Source of the DNA: Typha latifolia
Taxonomy: Eukaryota; Streptophyta; Magnoliopsida; Poales; Typhaceae
Reading direction: 5' to 3'
Length of the DNA stretch: 64,000 nucleotides
Assembly: GCA_019914945.1 (NCBI GenBank)
Contig: CM034105.1
Location: forward strand, 744,001-808,000
Part shown: positions 39,693 through 51,048 of the stretch, piece after piece
How the letters are laid out: each line of letters opens with the position of its first letter
Position numbering within the stretch: position 1 is the stretch's first letter
Position numbers and translations under genes: made by a program
The notes under the pieces: model-generated
Told to the model about the DNA's origin: nothing
Database searches by the model: none
The model's input: the letters and a program-made list of their open reading frames with translations, nothing else

Positions 39693-40750
39693 GAGGACTT
39701 AAATGTGTCCTTATTAAATACCAATTGCCGCTGGGATTCAAACTCAAAAAAAAAACTTTTAACCAACTGAGTAGTACTATCCCATCGGCGATTGACTTGT
39801 TATTTTCATCACAATTTTGAAACTATCAAACTTTCCAAAAGGTTATTGTGTTATTTGCTTGTGAGCATCCACAAATTAATGATGAAAACAATAGGTAGGC
39901 ATAAGCAGTGTCCAACCCCAAGTGCATTAAATTCTCCAACTGTGCCCATTCTTAGACCTCACATGTGGTGACTCTAGTGTGTGACATAGAATGAAAGAAG
40001 AAGGAGAAGGAGGAGGAGGAGGAGGAGGAGGAGGAGGAGAAGAAGAAGAAGAAGAAGAAGAAGAAGAAGAAGAAACTAACCAATTTGGCCTCATCTTGGA
40101 TGTAGATGATCTGATCACCATCCTTCCAATCCCTCATCGACGACAAGACGTACCGCTGCATGTCGCTAGTGATCTGACATTTAAGCTGGGAGGACTTGAA
40201 GAAGGCGCCAATGAGGCCGTGAACTCTCCTCTGTAAGCTTCCATTGATCAGCAAAATGGAGGATTTCCCCATCAATTCAGTGAGCGATTTCGGATACCAG
40301 GGCACGAAGGCCTTGGCGTCACTTTGCAAGACAAACCGGCTGACCTCGGCGTCCGTAGACACGATGGTCGGGCTACCGAAGATGTGCGACTTGAACACCT
40401 TCCCATACCTACAAGCATTTGATCAAACACTTGTTGCACATACATGAAATCATAACATATTAATACATCTACCGTACTTAAAAACACTTTCACGTCGTAA
40501 GAAATCAAACGACGACGACTCACAATAGCCGACGCTTCTCCATGAAGCTCTCAGGGCGAGGGGAGTAAGCGCATGAGACGAAGTCGAGGGTCTCGCCAAT
40601 GAGAGGCCACCCAAGAGTTCCTTTGGGGAGTTGGGCTCTTGATCTCCTCCTCTTCTTTAGCTTCCAATTGCTATAGACGAGGAGGACTGATCCTTGTAGC
40701 AAGACGAGGATGGCTATGGCGACCCACATGACCAACAACCAAATGGTCAT
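36919..40750 (-). CDS. CYP90D: Cytochrome P450 CYP90D, brassinosteroid biosynthesis
   Basis: Closest in memory to rice CYP90D2 (D2), an ER-bound P450 of late brassinosteroid synthesis; the catalytic step is inferred from the family. Eight exons: 40750-40524, 40408-40081, 39593-39444, 39351-39106, 38535-38446, 38348-38163, 37940-37819, 37021-36919. Total 1452 nt, 483 residues. An N-terminal membrane anchor ([21 protein letters not shown]) is followed by the proline-rich hinge [17 protein letters not shown]. Then come the substrate-side motif [21 protein letters not shown]-helix IPAEDSVPV (291-294), K-helix ETLR (Glu351/Arg354), FNPWRW and heme loop [11 protein letters not shown] with ligand Cys428. 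Intron 3 has a GC donor (AAG/GCAAGT). Intron 2 opens with a long TTC/TCC microsatellite. Everything needed for activity is present. Confidence 0.95.
38082..38148. repeat. GT-rich and (TA)n microsatellites in CYP90D intron 6
   Basis: A TG-rich tract (about 38082-38120) with GC interruptions is followed by about ten TA units ending near 38148, only about 15 nt from the exon 6 donor at 38162. Confidence 0.85.
39648..39689. repeat. (GA)n microsatellite in CYP90D intron 2
   Basis: About 21 GA units; on the gene strand this is (TC)n about 55 nt upstream of the exon 3 acceptor. Confidence 0.95.
39993..40074. repeat. (GGA)n(GAA)n microsatellite at the 5' end of CYP90D intron 2
   Basis: About 80 bp of GGA then GAA units. 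On the gene strand it is (TTC)n(TCC)n starting only six or seven nucleotides inside the intron, immediately after the donor GTTAGT. Confidence 0.95.
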
Positions 40751-40957
40751 CCTGCAACCTATGCTTTCGAGGTGGCCTGCGGGAGGAGATGGTGTTACAA
40801 TTTAATCTACGGAGAGATTAGTGAGAGAGGGGCAAAGGAGGAGAGGAAGGCGAGTGGAAATTTTGTTGTTCGAGAAGCCAAAGTACAAAGACCCATTTCA
40901 AAGGGGGCTATGCCAAAAGTCCCTACAATTTAATGGTTGCATAGTCCCCTCGTGCCA

Positions 40958-40965
<8 letters not shown>

Positions 40966-40998
<33 letters not shown>
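40966..40998. repeat. (CT)n microsatellite upstream of CYP90D
   Basis: About 16 CT units followed by T-rich sequence; GA repeats on the gene strand in the promoter. Confidence 0.95.
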
Positions 40999-40999
<1 letters not shown>

Positions 41000-43900
41000 A
41001 ACAATTCTTTTCTTTTTTTCTTTTTTTTTTCTTTTTTTCCCCGCAGCTGCTTACCTCGTGCACACATGTGAGGCCCATTCATCCCTCACCGGATCCCCTG
41101 CTTGCATCCCAGGATGCACCAATTTACTGCGCCCGTGTGATTACTCATTATTGGGGCAACTACAATTTGTACAATATTTTCTTCCCCCCCTTAGACTTTC
41201 ATTTTAAATTTTAACAATTTTAGCCGACTCTAACCACATAATATATATATAATATATATACATATATACATTATAATTTCTCTACTTCAATAAGAATCTA
41301 AGTGTATCTAATTATTAGATCATCTCAGCTAACCAGTTAGCTTCTCAGTTTGAAAAGCTTCACATGTGGCAGCTAAGGCATGGGCTTAATTTAGAATGCC
41401 ATTCCTTTGGCTTTCCCTTTGGCTATGGCTATTAGTCTTTTTTTGCATATATTTCTTATCAACTCGCTTACTATCTCCTTGCTTTGGAAAATTCCTTTTG
41501 CTTTGACACATGCCCACTTTTAGCCGGTCACTTATTCCCAATTGACTGGAGTGGCGCTCCCTGTAACCCGGGATGTGCGAACTCTTCATGCAGCCAATCA
41601 GACTGTGCCACTTAGTCCGGGTTAGCAAGTTAGACACTCTACCTAAGTTGTGGAGAATCTAGTGTATACCTTTCACATGCTTTGTACCCTCCCACTTGTA
41701 AGAATTCTAGTGGAAGAATAAAATAGCCAATTGTCTCTACACACAGCATCAAATAGTGAGAATATTATGAAAAAAAAAAAAATTAAATGTCTCAACTGCA
41801 ACTGCATAGAAAAGAAAATCTTATTCGCATCATTAAAAAATTTAATTTTGTGATCAAGACCCAAAGCTGACATTAACAATGTACCTATCATGTCTCAATC
41901 TTTGTAGTATTGTGGTAGTTAGATGCTCTTTTCTTCTAGCAGAGACTTTAATTAGCCCCCAACCAATCCTGCCAAATACTTGTAACACTTGTTGTGTATA
42001 TATATATTAAAAAAAATTTGCCTATGGATTAACTTTTGTTTGTCATAATTGAGATTAATTAGTCTACTACTGCCTAGGTACCTCCCCACTAGTATTCAAT
42101 TAATCCCTCTCTCGTGTAACCTTTCTCTTTCAAAGTTAGATAACCCTTGGATTGGTACTAGTTGTACAAAGTTAGGTGGGATATCAAACCCCATGATGTG
42201 ACCATTTCAATTCCCCTCCATACTCCTCTATTTTTATTTTTTTATCTAATTTTTTATCTTTTATTTTGTTTTTATTTATCACATCCTCCTCTCTTTAATC
42301 AATAGCCTGACACAATAAAGATAGATGCTCTTAATGACTCGATTTGATTGGCTACCAGCCAAAGATATCCATGATGTGATCATTATTTTATGGGGAAATT
42401 TGGAGGATTATGCTAATTATTTTAGTACTAAACAATGGCAAATTGACAACCCCAATGGGCTACCTAGTGACTACACTTTGGAGGTGGTGATCATGCCTAA
42501 TCTTTGATTAATTAATAAAGTATTCCACTTAAGGCAATTAGAGTGATGATAAAACTGTGATGGAGTATTGTGTTAGGTGAATAGTTATCAAATCTAAGAT
42601 TCTTAATATCTCATTAATGTTTCTTTCTGGTGGAGGGAAGCAGTAGTATTTCCTTTTAGGCTAAAAAACTTTTTAATTATTCTAATAAATTAACTATTAT
42701 ACCCGTGCTCTTATCTTTTGACACCTCCCCTCTATCAAAGCAAATATTATTTCTCAGTAAATTATTATAATCTATGGAAAATTAAAGTGACGTTTTTAAC
42801 TTATAGTGCCCCAAACTTATACTCTAAAGTTTCAAGTACTTAAATGGGCCAAGATACTGGATCCAGTCCACTACAGGCCCATTTACTCACATGGGAGCGG
42901 ATGATCCTCTGCAACCCGTATGTAGGGATATCCTACAGTGGCAAGCCATGATAGGATAAAAAATAGGTTTGTACCAACGTATTAATCGCATGTATCTGAT
43001 ATCTTTAGGGCCGTCGGATTGATCGGCACATTACAGGAAAGAGAAAAGAAAAGGAATTAATCTAAGCCAAATGGTGAAATGGAGACAAAGAATGAATTGA
43101 CTCTAATTCTCTTCCTAGGTGTGGCATTTGCTAACTCCACAAGTTGACCAAATAAAAATCCAAGAATTGTCTCTGGAAACACATACATCTGGGCAAATTG
43201 GAACCAAGGATTAAAATCAAGTATTTTAACCAAGCATTTGGAATCAACTTGCAGAGTCTAGTGAGGATAAAAGAAGAGCACTGTCCATGAGCCCAAATGG
43301 AGACAAAGATCACCCTGAGAAGCCCAAACATCTACACCTATCTATATCTACTTCTCTCAATTTGACAATTTTCAAATAATAGTTCTTTTTTTTGTGTGTG
43401 GGTTTGTTGGATATCTTATCATGTCGTGTCAATTTCATTGGATCAGGATGATTCATGGCTCCAAAGTATATCCTGAGTTTGAGTTTTGACTCTTTTTTTA
43501 AGTATTTGTGGGGTCTGAGATAAGAACTCCATTTTTTTTTCCCAATTTCTTATCAGAATAGATATTTTAGTAGACAAGACTTCTGCTAACGTAGGGTTTA
43601 TAGTACAAATGATGTACCTGTATATCAAATTATATAACTTTGTTATATATATATATATAAAAAAAAGTAGCAACAATGTAGTGATTATAGTATGATTTAA
43701 GCCCATTCCTTTGGTTATGGGTCATATATAGATATAGATATAGATGTTGGACAACATCTTTATAAAGATAATAGCACTAAAAACTTACTGGACTTATGTC
43801 ATGTTACTCGACAAACATTGCAATGCTAGTCGACAAACATTTCTTGGAATCATGATTTAATGGGGTATGCATCTGGACTTCATTTCCCAACAAATAGCTT

Positions 43901-44095
43901 CTGCATTAGCTACTACTATACAAAACTTATAATTCACCAGATGTTAAGTTACAACAGAAGGAAAGAACTCATGCATTGATGATGATCAATAATAAGCCAA
44001 GAACATTACACATTAATCGATCACTCTACAAACTCTACTACAAAAACCAACAAAAGAACACAATAATAGGAATCACTCTACTACATGAACTTAAA

Positions 44096-44125
44096 AAGAA
44101 GAAGAAGAAGAAGAAGAAGAAGAAG
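44096..44125. repeat. (GAA)n microsatellite
   Basis: About ten AAG/GAA units downstream of the GATA gene, possibly in its 3' UTR or flank. Confidence 0.9.
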
Positions 44126-44238
44126 AAAAATCTCTCTCATCATTTAACTATCTCAGTTTATTCCTCCTACTTCCTATCACACCACAAGCATATTATTAAT
44201 TAGTACACTCATAAGTCATAACGAAAGGACTACCTCAA

Positions 44239-45273
44239 CTATGAAATCGGTCCACAAGATAAAGCCATCAGCAGGATCGCTGCATCTCTTTCGTCTTGCG
44301 GGAAAACGCGATGGAAAGACGAATTCTTGCTCAAATTTATCGTCACGTCGTCGGCGAAACAAGCATTGATTTGATCAGAACTACTACGATCAGGAAAGTT
44401 CTTGCACCGTTTCTTGAATGGAACAGTGCGATCCACATCATGATCTGCTCTCTTCTCCTTCTTCACCTTGCTGTGTGTATCACTACGAATCAATCCGCCA
44501 TTAGCAGCAGCAGCAGCAGCTGCTGCCAAGGCTCTTCGCGCCTTCCTTTGCCTTATCCCGCAAGCGTTGCAAAGAGACTGCACCATGGATATGTTAAGAT
44601 GGAGCAGTTGAGGTTATAAGTAACTAGGAATGAACAAGATGATTTGCATGTGTCGGAAAATTTTCCATACCTTGGGGCCTCGAGGGCCACTTCTCCATAG
44701 AGGAGTCTTCGTCGTGTTGCAATCTGAGCACACTCTAATGATACCAATCGGAGAATTATTATTGTTACTGTTCTTGTCGTTGTTTATGCTTCCATTGCGA
44801 CCGAGTACTTCACCTTCTTGATCCTGAACTAGTACTTGCATATTTCTTCGCGGTTTAAATTTCATCATCTTCTTGATAAATCTCATCTTGGAAGACATCC
44901 ACTTATTGCTGCCATGCAGATCTTTGTCTACAACATATGGATCACCCAAAGATTGCTTCACTATATCGTTGCTGTTACTGCTCTCATTGGTAGGGAACAA
45001 CACTAGCCCATCACTTGATCCACTCACCATCATATGCTGCTCATCAGGCTACAAGGAGTTAGACGAATAGATCATGCACTTATCATTACTTTTTTCTTTT
45101 CATATCACATATTGTAAGAACTAAGGGGGAAAAAATATTAGATTGGTTACCTCCTTTTGTTGTACTCCATCATTTGCTTCTTGGTAGAAGAAGTTATATG
45201 GCAATGGAGGAGTATGAGTTTGACGATCATATTGATCTCCCTCTACTAGAGGGATAGTATAAATATGGCTCAT
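44239..45273 (-). CDS. B-class GATA transcription factor with LLM domain (GNC/CGA1-like)
   Basis: Three exons: 45273-45151, 45048-44671, 44577-44239. Total 840 nt, 279 residues. A single plant type IV zinc finger (Cys-x2-Cys-x18-Cys-x2-Cys; Cys148, Cys151, Cys170, Cys173) is split by intron 2 between GPRGPK and SLCNACG, a typical position for this class. A basic tail (RQRKARR) and an alanine run encoded by GCA/GCT-type triplets follow. The C-terminus has LLMALSCG (LLM at 269-271), which marks the GNC/CGA1 subgroup that controls greening, chloroplast development and cytokinin responses. The start MSHIYTIP was chosen because it lies 92 bp downstream of a TATA box; the frame extends further upstream without a convincing ATG. 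The orthologue within the subgroup is not resolved. Confidence 0.93.
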
Positions 45274-45364
45274 ATAGAATCTAGAGAAGGAGAGTTGAAA
45301 AGGGCAACTAACAAAAAGGACTAGGATTTTGATCAAAGTAGTGTCATAAAGAGAGAGAACTCCC

Positions 45365-45372
45365 TTTTTATA
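45365..45372 (-). promoter_or_regulatory. TATA box of the GATA gene
   Basis: TATAAAAA on the minus strand, 92-99 bp upstream of the ATG at 45273, followed by GGGAG and a CT-rich leader. An AC/GT microsatellite lies about 20 bp further upstream. Confidence 0.65.
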
Positions 45373-45388
45373 AGAGAAAAATAACCAC

Positions 45389-45408
45389 ACACACACACAC
45401 ACACACAA
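45389..45408. repeat. (AC)n microsatellite in the GATA promoter
   Basis: About ten AC units immediately upstream of the TATA box. Confidence 0.9.
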
Positions 45409-46779
45409 AAACCCAATGAGGGGGGTCTTCAGAAAGGAATTCACGTGATCCTTTTTACTAGCACGAGAGAGACATCACATAGCACAAAAGGAATGGCTAA
45501 AAAGTTTAATGTATTCCACTGTACATTAAATTCCAACTTGGTCATCACCCCCCCTTGCAGGTGTCTCTGAAAATTATTATGGGGTTTTGCTTGAAGCCAT
45601 CTCTCTCTCTCTCTCTAGCCAAAAGGGCATTAAATGCTAGGGCAGGCTAAGAGACAGGACTAGCCCTTCATCCAACCAAGCTAAATCTAACTTTAGATTT
45701 TGCCATTCACTGGGAAAGGAGAAGACCCAGGAAAAAGAAAAACGGCTAGGTCTCTTCTGCCTGGTTACTTGAAAGAGATATATCATCCATTAAACTCATA
45801 TACTTCCATTCAGATGAGCCCATACAACTGGGGTTATTTGTTTACACTCGTGACCTCTTTGCATAGAGACTTTTATCCCACTCTACTGCCTTTGGGGTTT
45901 TACCTCGTTGTTATTGAAATGGTTTGATGAACATATATCTGCTTCATGCTTTTTAGATGGACAGTACCTAGATAACATTGTCCCCTTAATTTGGGGGGAA
46001 GTGTGATGGATTTGAATGATATCTAGGATGGATACGTATAAGGTGTTTGAATCACTCTTGGGCATAGAGAGATGATGATGATGGTGAAAGTTTTCAATGC
46101 CAAAATATTTTAAGGCATAGGGATCAATTGTGGAGTGAGTCCAAGAAAGTGTAACTTTCAGAAGGGTCTGCAAATCCAAAGTGGCATTGGTTGGTGCTAC
46201 AAGACATTCCTCTCCATGCTACATGGACCCTCTCTCTCTCTCTAGATCTTTCTCCCTTGAGATCTCTCTATCTATCTCATAATTAAAACAACCCATTTTC
46301 TCTAGTAGAGAAGGAAAGTAACTATTACAAACATTTTATAGATATTCTACAAACAGCATGACTTATCAATTTATTAATCTTTAATAACTTCTATCTCTCT
46401 ATCTTATAATCGCCACTGTCACATTAAAAGATAAAGTGTTTGTGGCCATAATATTATTCAAAAAGAATAGTAGCCATCAAATAACTCGAGTTCACTTTTA
46501 AATGCTAGCATGCAAAAGAATCTAAACCTAGGAATCTTACAAGTTAATAGGCAGAGATGCAATAATAACCACCACCACAGAAATAGAATAAAAATAAAGA
46601 TGTGGAAATTTTCTCAATTGTTTATGCACCCTTACATTGTAGATAAATGAGGACAAACTTAATTGTTTTAGGTGATCAATGTCTTAATCCAGTACTATTT
46701 TGGCACAGGAGCAAAAATACGTGGTCCAGGAGGACACACGCCTCCAAGGACTCTCTTCAATTTTTTTTTTTCAAATACT

Positions 46780-46799
46780 AGATAGATAGATAGATAGAT
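46780..46799. repeat. (GATA)n microsatellite
   Basis: About five GATA units. Confidence 0.85.
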
Positions 46800-49766
46800 T
46801 TGTGTGACTAGACTTATGGTTCAACTAAGGCCACATTTTTCTACGTTACACCCCATAATTTTGAGGATTTTTTAAGGCTTCTTGTTATCTTATTTTACTT
46901 CTCTCCGAGGGTGTGTTTAGTTAACTCAACACCATTTCACTGTACTGAAAAAACATAGGAAATCTTAGTAGGTGTTGAAGTGCAGGGCATAGATAGATGC
47001 AATGCCAGAGAAGCAAGAGGTAATGGAGCATAAGATGAGGTCCAAGATTGACCTAAATGGATTCTGAACCTAGGTTAATAGGTAATGAGCATGTGGGAAG
47101 CTACAGTGTATATGTTATAGTTGACATAACCTGAGAAGTGGCAGATTTGACTGTCTTCTAGTAAATATCTCATATCAGAAGCTATGCAGAGCAGCAGGGA
47201 GAAGACAACATCAATTCAATGACCAACAAACTCAGAAAACCAATCAGCACTCCTCAGATGCCATAGCTTTATCAGAAACCATCTTTACATGATACAAAAA
47301 CAAAACTTCCCCTGAGATTTGATCCATTTCAGATCCTCTTATATGGAACTCAATCCCAATTAAGCAATTAAAACTTCTAATGCTAAGTTCAGAAGAAAGA
47401 GGGAATTTTTTTTTTTTTGTTGTCAGATGGTCTCTCAATGTAGTAATCAGACCTTGGACCACTTGTTAGTCTGATTTGATAGAATTCCCTTTATCTCTAG
47501 ATATCGAAGTTAGTAGAATTTAAATTGAGAATAGAAAGGACGAAAGTACATTATAAATCCCCACAAAGGAAGCCTTTCAAAGCACCTAGATCACAAGTCA
47601 CATGATCAAGAAACTCGCACTAAACATGGACATAGTGGATGAGCTGCCAAAATTTTATCATCTACATCAGCTTAGAAGGACCACCATAATGCAAGATTGT
47701 CTTCATGCGTAGGCCGTTCTATTTACTGTCATTTTACCGATCATACATACCATCTCTCCACATAATAAATCTACTGGCATCTTGCAAGATTAGTAGTTCA
47801 GGTGATTAAAAAAACAGACATTTAATTTGTTTGGCTAAACATTGAAATTGGAAGGAAAGTGGAAGGAGAAGAGAGGGGGGGCCATGCAAGAGGCCAAATT
47901 AGGAAAGGGACCAAGAAGAAAGTTGGGCCTACTGGATTCTGTGGATTCGATGGCCCCCCCTGTCTGTGTGATCTTGTTATTATTATTTTTTCTTTCAGTT
48001 ATGACAACTGATCATTTACACAATCATTTGTTCTCTTGCAAGTAAGATCTAGACACATGTTGTTTATATCCTTTGCTTATGTATAATAAGCTTAGGCCTA
48101 GCTCATTGCAAGAGATCTTGTTATTCTTCATTTTTATCTTATTTGATCTCATTTCAACCTGAGTAGAAGAAACTTGCTCAATGACTAGATTAACTAGTAC
48201 TTTAAGATCACTCGTTAGACATTTGTCTTCTAATATGATATCCCACGAACTTTGATCGGTAGACTGGTATCGGAGTTGATGAAGGGGGCACTCATTGGAT
48301 AGTCAGGCTCTGCAAGCATCCCAGTCGTCATACTTCAGTGACATCTTCAACCTTGTAATCTCTTGCTCTGGGCATAGGTTCAATCCTCAAGTGGTGTAAA
48401 ATTGTCTTCTTTAGGCCAGCTGAGTTCTGCACAACAGAGCATCAAGTGGTGTAAAATTCATCAAGTTGATCACTACAACTAGTTCAATCTGACATACTGA
48501 GTTCTAAAACTCACGAGCCATCTCCAAGGATTGAAATGATGAGGGTCCTCAAACGAGGAAGGATCCAGCTGCACTGCTTGGAAGTAGGCCATGACATTAA
48601 ATTCTTTTGGAACAACATAACCCTGAACAAGGTAATCACAAAGCCATATGCCAGTTCATGTCTACAATTTCTCTGAATTCTCCAACAGCACAGTCCAGTG
48701 ACACCATACAGATATTTTAGTCCATACCTTTGGATATGACTAACAACATTACCGAGTTGCAAAGTCTGATCGATGATAGCCTTAATAACAGTAGATACAT
48801 AACATTTACACAGCTGGTTTAAGTAATAAAGAGTCTGTCGGATGTACTACAATTAAGCCTATGATAGATTCAAAGGTAGTCATGCTTACACATTTTGTAA
48901 ATTCCTTAGACTTGTATTCATCTAATGTGAGTTTGGTCTCCTCTTTTTTGCTTCTTTATGTTAACAACCTCTTGGTGTTCTTCCTGCAAAAGACAACCAA
49001 ATTCAAGTGCAGTAATTATGAAAGAGAACAAGTTTTATGTTCTTAACGGCAATTGTCCGATTGTCTTAGGACAGCCTTTCATGCGAGTTAATTCATGTTC
49101 TTCATATTCCAACCAAGAAGGTACTTATGTCGGTTCTTACGGTGTTATCTCCCTTCTTTGGCAAATTCTTATCCATGTTTTGTTTAAACATTTTAATAAC
49201 ATTCTCCCTTGACTTTGTTACAATATTCAGGAAGTTACTAATTTCTTCCTCACCGAAAATGACACCATCAAAATTTAGACGATGACTGGTGGACTTAGTT
49301 TCAGAGGCAGTTTTCAGAAAGTTTCAAGTACTAGTATGTTATTATGCTTTACATATGCATGAACAACCTGGAGAGCATTCCTGCATGAAGTTTCAGGCAG
49401 ACTCAGGAACAGAAAAAAGACCTCTCGTGAAAGAGAGACTTCCCTGCCATAATAACTTGAAGCTAGAATATGCAAACACTAAATTATAGCCATGAAGTGA
49501 AAATATAAATGGTGGCTTTAATATCCTAATATCCTATGAACCACTAACCTGGTAATTCCTAATAACTAACCACATGATTCAGTATTCAAGTCAATATTAT
49601 CTGCATCATTCTTTACATTCTGTACATATATGAACTTTTGAACACAAAAATCCAAGTCATATGGATTGCTCAGAGCCACAAAATTTCAGTGTGCAGGTTC
49701 CATGGAGGACAGGAACAAAATTAAGATGAAGCAGACTTGTCTTAGTGTGAGCCATTCTACTTACAG

Positions 49767-49980
49767 TAAGTCTCATCTCTGTATCAGAAGAAATTGCATC
49801 ATTGAATACAATTCACAACCACCAGCTAGGAGAAGAAAAGCAGAAAAATATTCCATTTTTCATGCATATACAATAAGTCTCATCTCTTTATGAGAAGAAA
49901 TTGCATCATTGAATACAATTCACAACCACTAGCAAGGAGAAGAAAGGCAGAAAAAATATTCCATTTTTCCTGCATATATG
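49767..49980. repeat. 107-bp tandem duplication
   Basis: Two copies, 49767-49873 and 49874-49980, share TAAGTCTCATCTCT, the AGAAGAAATTGCATCATTG block, AATACAATTCACAACCAC and a TATTCCATTTTT end. They differ at about ten positions. It lies in non-coding DNA with no gene overlap. Confidence 0.9.
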
Positions 49981-51048
49981 GTAAAATGATTTACTCTGAA
50001 TGAATATTCCTAATGTTTTCAAATCAAAACAAAGGTTTTGTCATATATCAGTATGATGGACACCAGATATATTCATCATTCAGATGCTTGTAAGTTATAA
50101 CCCATTAGTGATGTTAGATTTTTTATTTTATTTTTTTGACCAAAAGGCCGCAGCCCTGTTTCATTGAAGTTACTGATGTTAGATTACGACCTGCATCTCA
50201 CCTGTGGCCTGTCATAAGAAGCTTACGAAAAAGGCTAGAACTTTTCTTCGATGTCTTCGACACACAAAAGCAAAATCACAGCACTATGCTTAATTTTAAA
50301 ACATTAGCTAACAAGAAATTCAACTACGAATTTATATTTGTATCTGAAGAAGATACAATTGTATTGCTTTAGTTGCAAATATTACCAAGAGAAATGAATA
50401 AGTTAAAAAAACACAATGAAACCAAATGATCATGTTGAAAAAAGACAGTACCTATAAGGTGACTTTGGACAATACAGAGGCCTTTATTGTCCCACATATT
50501 GAAGACACCACAGAAACAACAAATTAGAGGAGATATTAGACAATATACCAACATAAAGAGAATACTTTCTAAAATCATGGCCAGATACCATAAATGAATC
50601 TTAGATGTCCAATGGCAACAAGAAGTATTTGTTTCAACCGGAAATTATCAGTTTCTATAATAGCTCTGATAGACAAGAGAAGCATCTCAAGATATTCTGA
50701 GAACAATCAATAGCATGAAGAACAGTGGGTAGGCTATCACAATATAATGGGTCACAGACTCACAGCAGAGCAACTCCAACATATGTCTCACATAAGAACA
50801 TGCAAGGCAGCACAAGATAGATTAGATGCCTCTCAGAACCCTCTGGTCAGATAGTTGAAGCCCTTTGTGTTATTACTGACATCAGCAGTCTCAATGGTGC
50901 AAGCAAATGCTATAATCATTTCTCTTATTACTGAATTCTGGACCCTGATATTGGGAATTACTCCTGACATTTGTAGAACTCTACAGCTATACCAGGTTGA
51001 TGGTCGAAGTGGTCTATTCTCCATTCAGCTTACCCCTCATTTTATGCA

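Larger units (their letters stand above)
40751..44238. other. CYP90D upstream and intergenic region
   Basis: A TC microsatellite (40966-40998) lies about 220 bp upstream of the CYP90D start. The rest is AT-rich spacer with poly(A/T) tracts, an ATATAG repeat (about 43724-43745) and a GAA run (44096-44125). GGCCCA/TGGGCC motifs appear near 42845-42880, but no gene is recognised. Nearest 44239 is GATA-factor 3' flank. Confidence 0.5.
45409..51048. other. Long intergenic region, no gene recognised
   Basis: About 5.6 kb. The left end is GATA promoter; the right end is 3' flank of the phosphodiesterase gene. It contains TC tracts (about 45600-45618, 46229-46243), a GATA tetranucleotide run (about 46780-46799) and a 107-bp tandem duplication (49767-49980). 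The open frames are short and show no domain. Confidence 0.5.

Noticed and set aside
39991..40236. Glu-rich frame from the GGA/GAA repeat
   Set aside because: It is a translation of the CYP90D intron 2 microsatellite and antisense exon 2.
47842..48045. 67-codon frame with a hydrophobic C-terminal half
   Set aside because: It could be a small membrane peptide, but nothing in its context or sequence distinguishes it from chance.
48511..48762. 83-codon minus-strand frame resembling retroelement-like text
   Set aside because: No reverse transcriptase or gag motif could be pointed to; it is too short and isolated to support.
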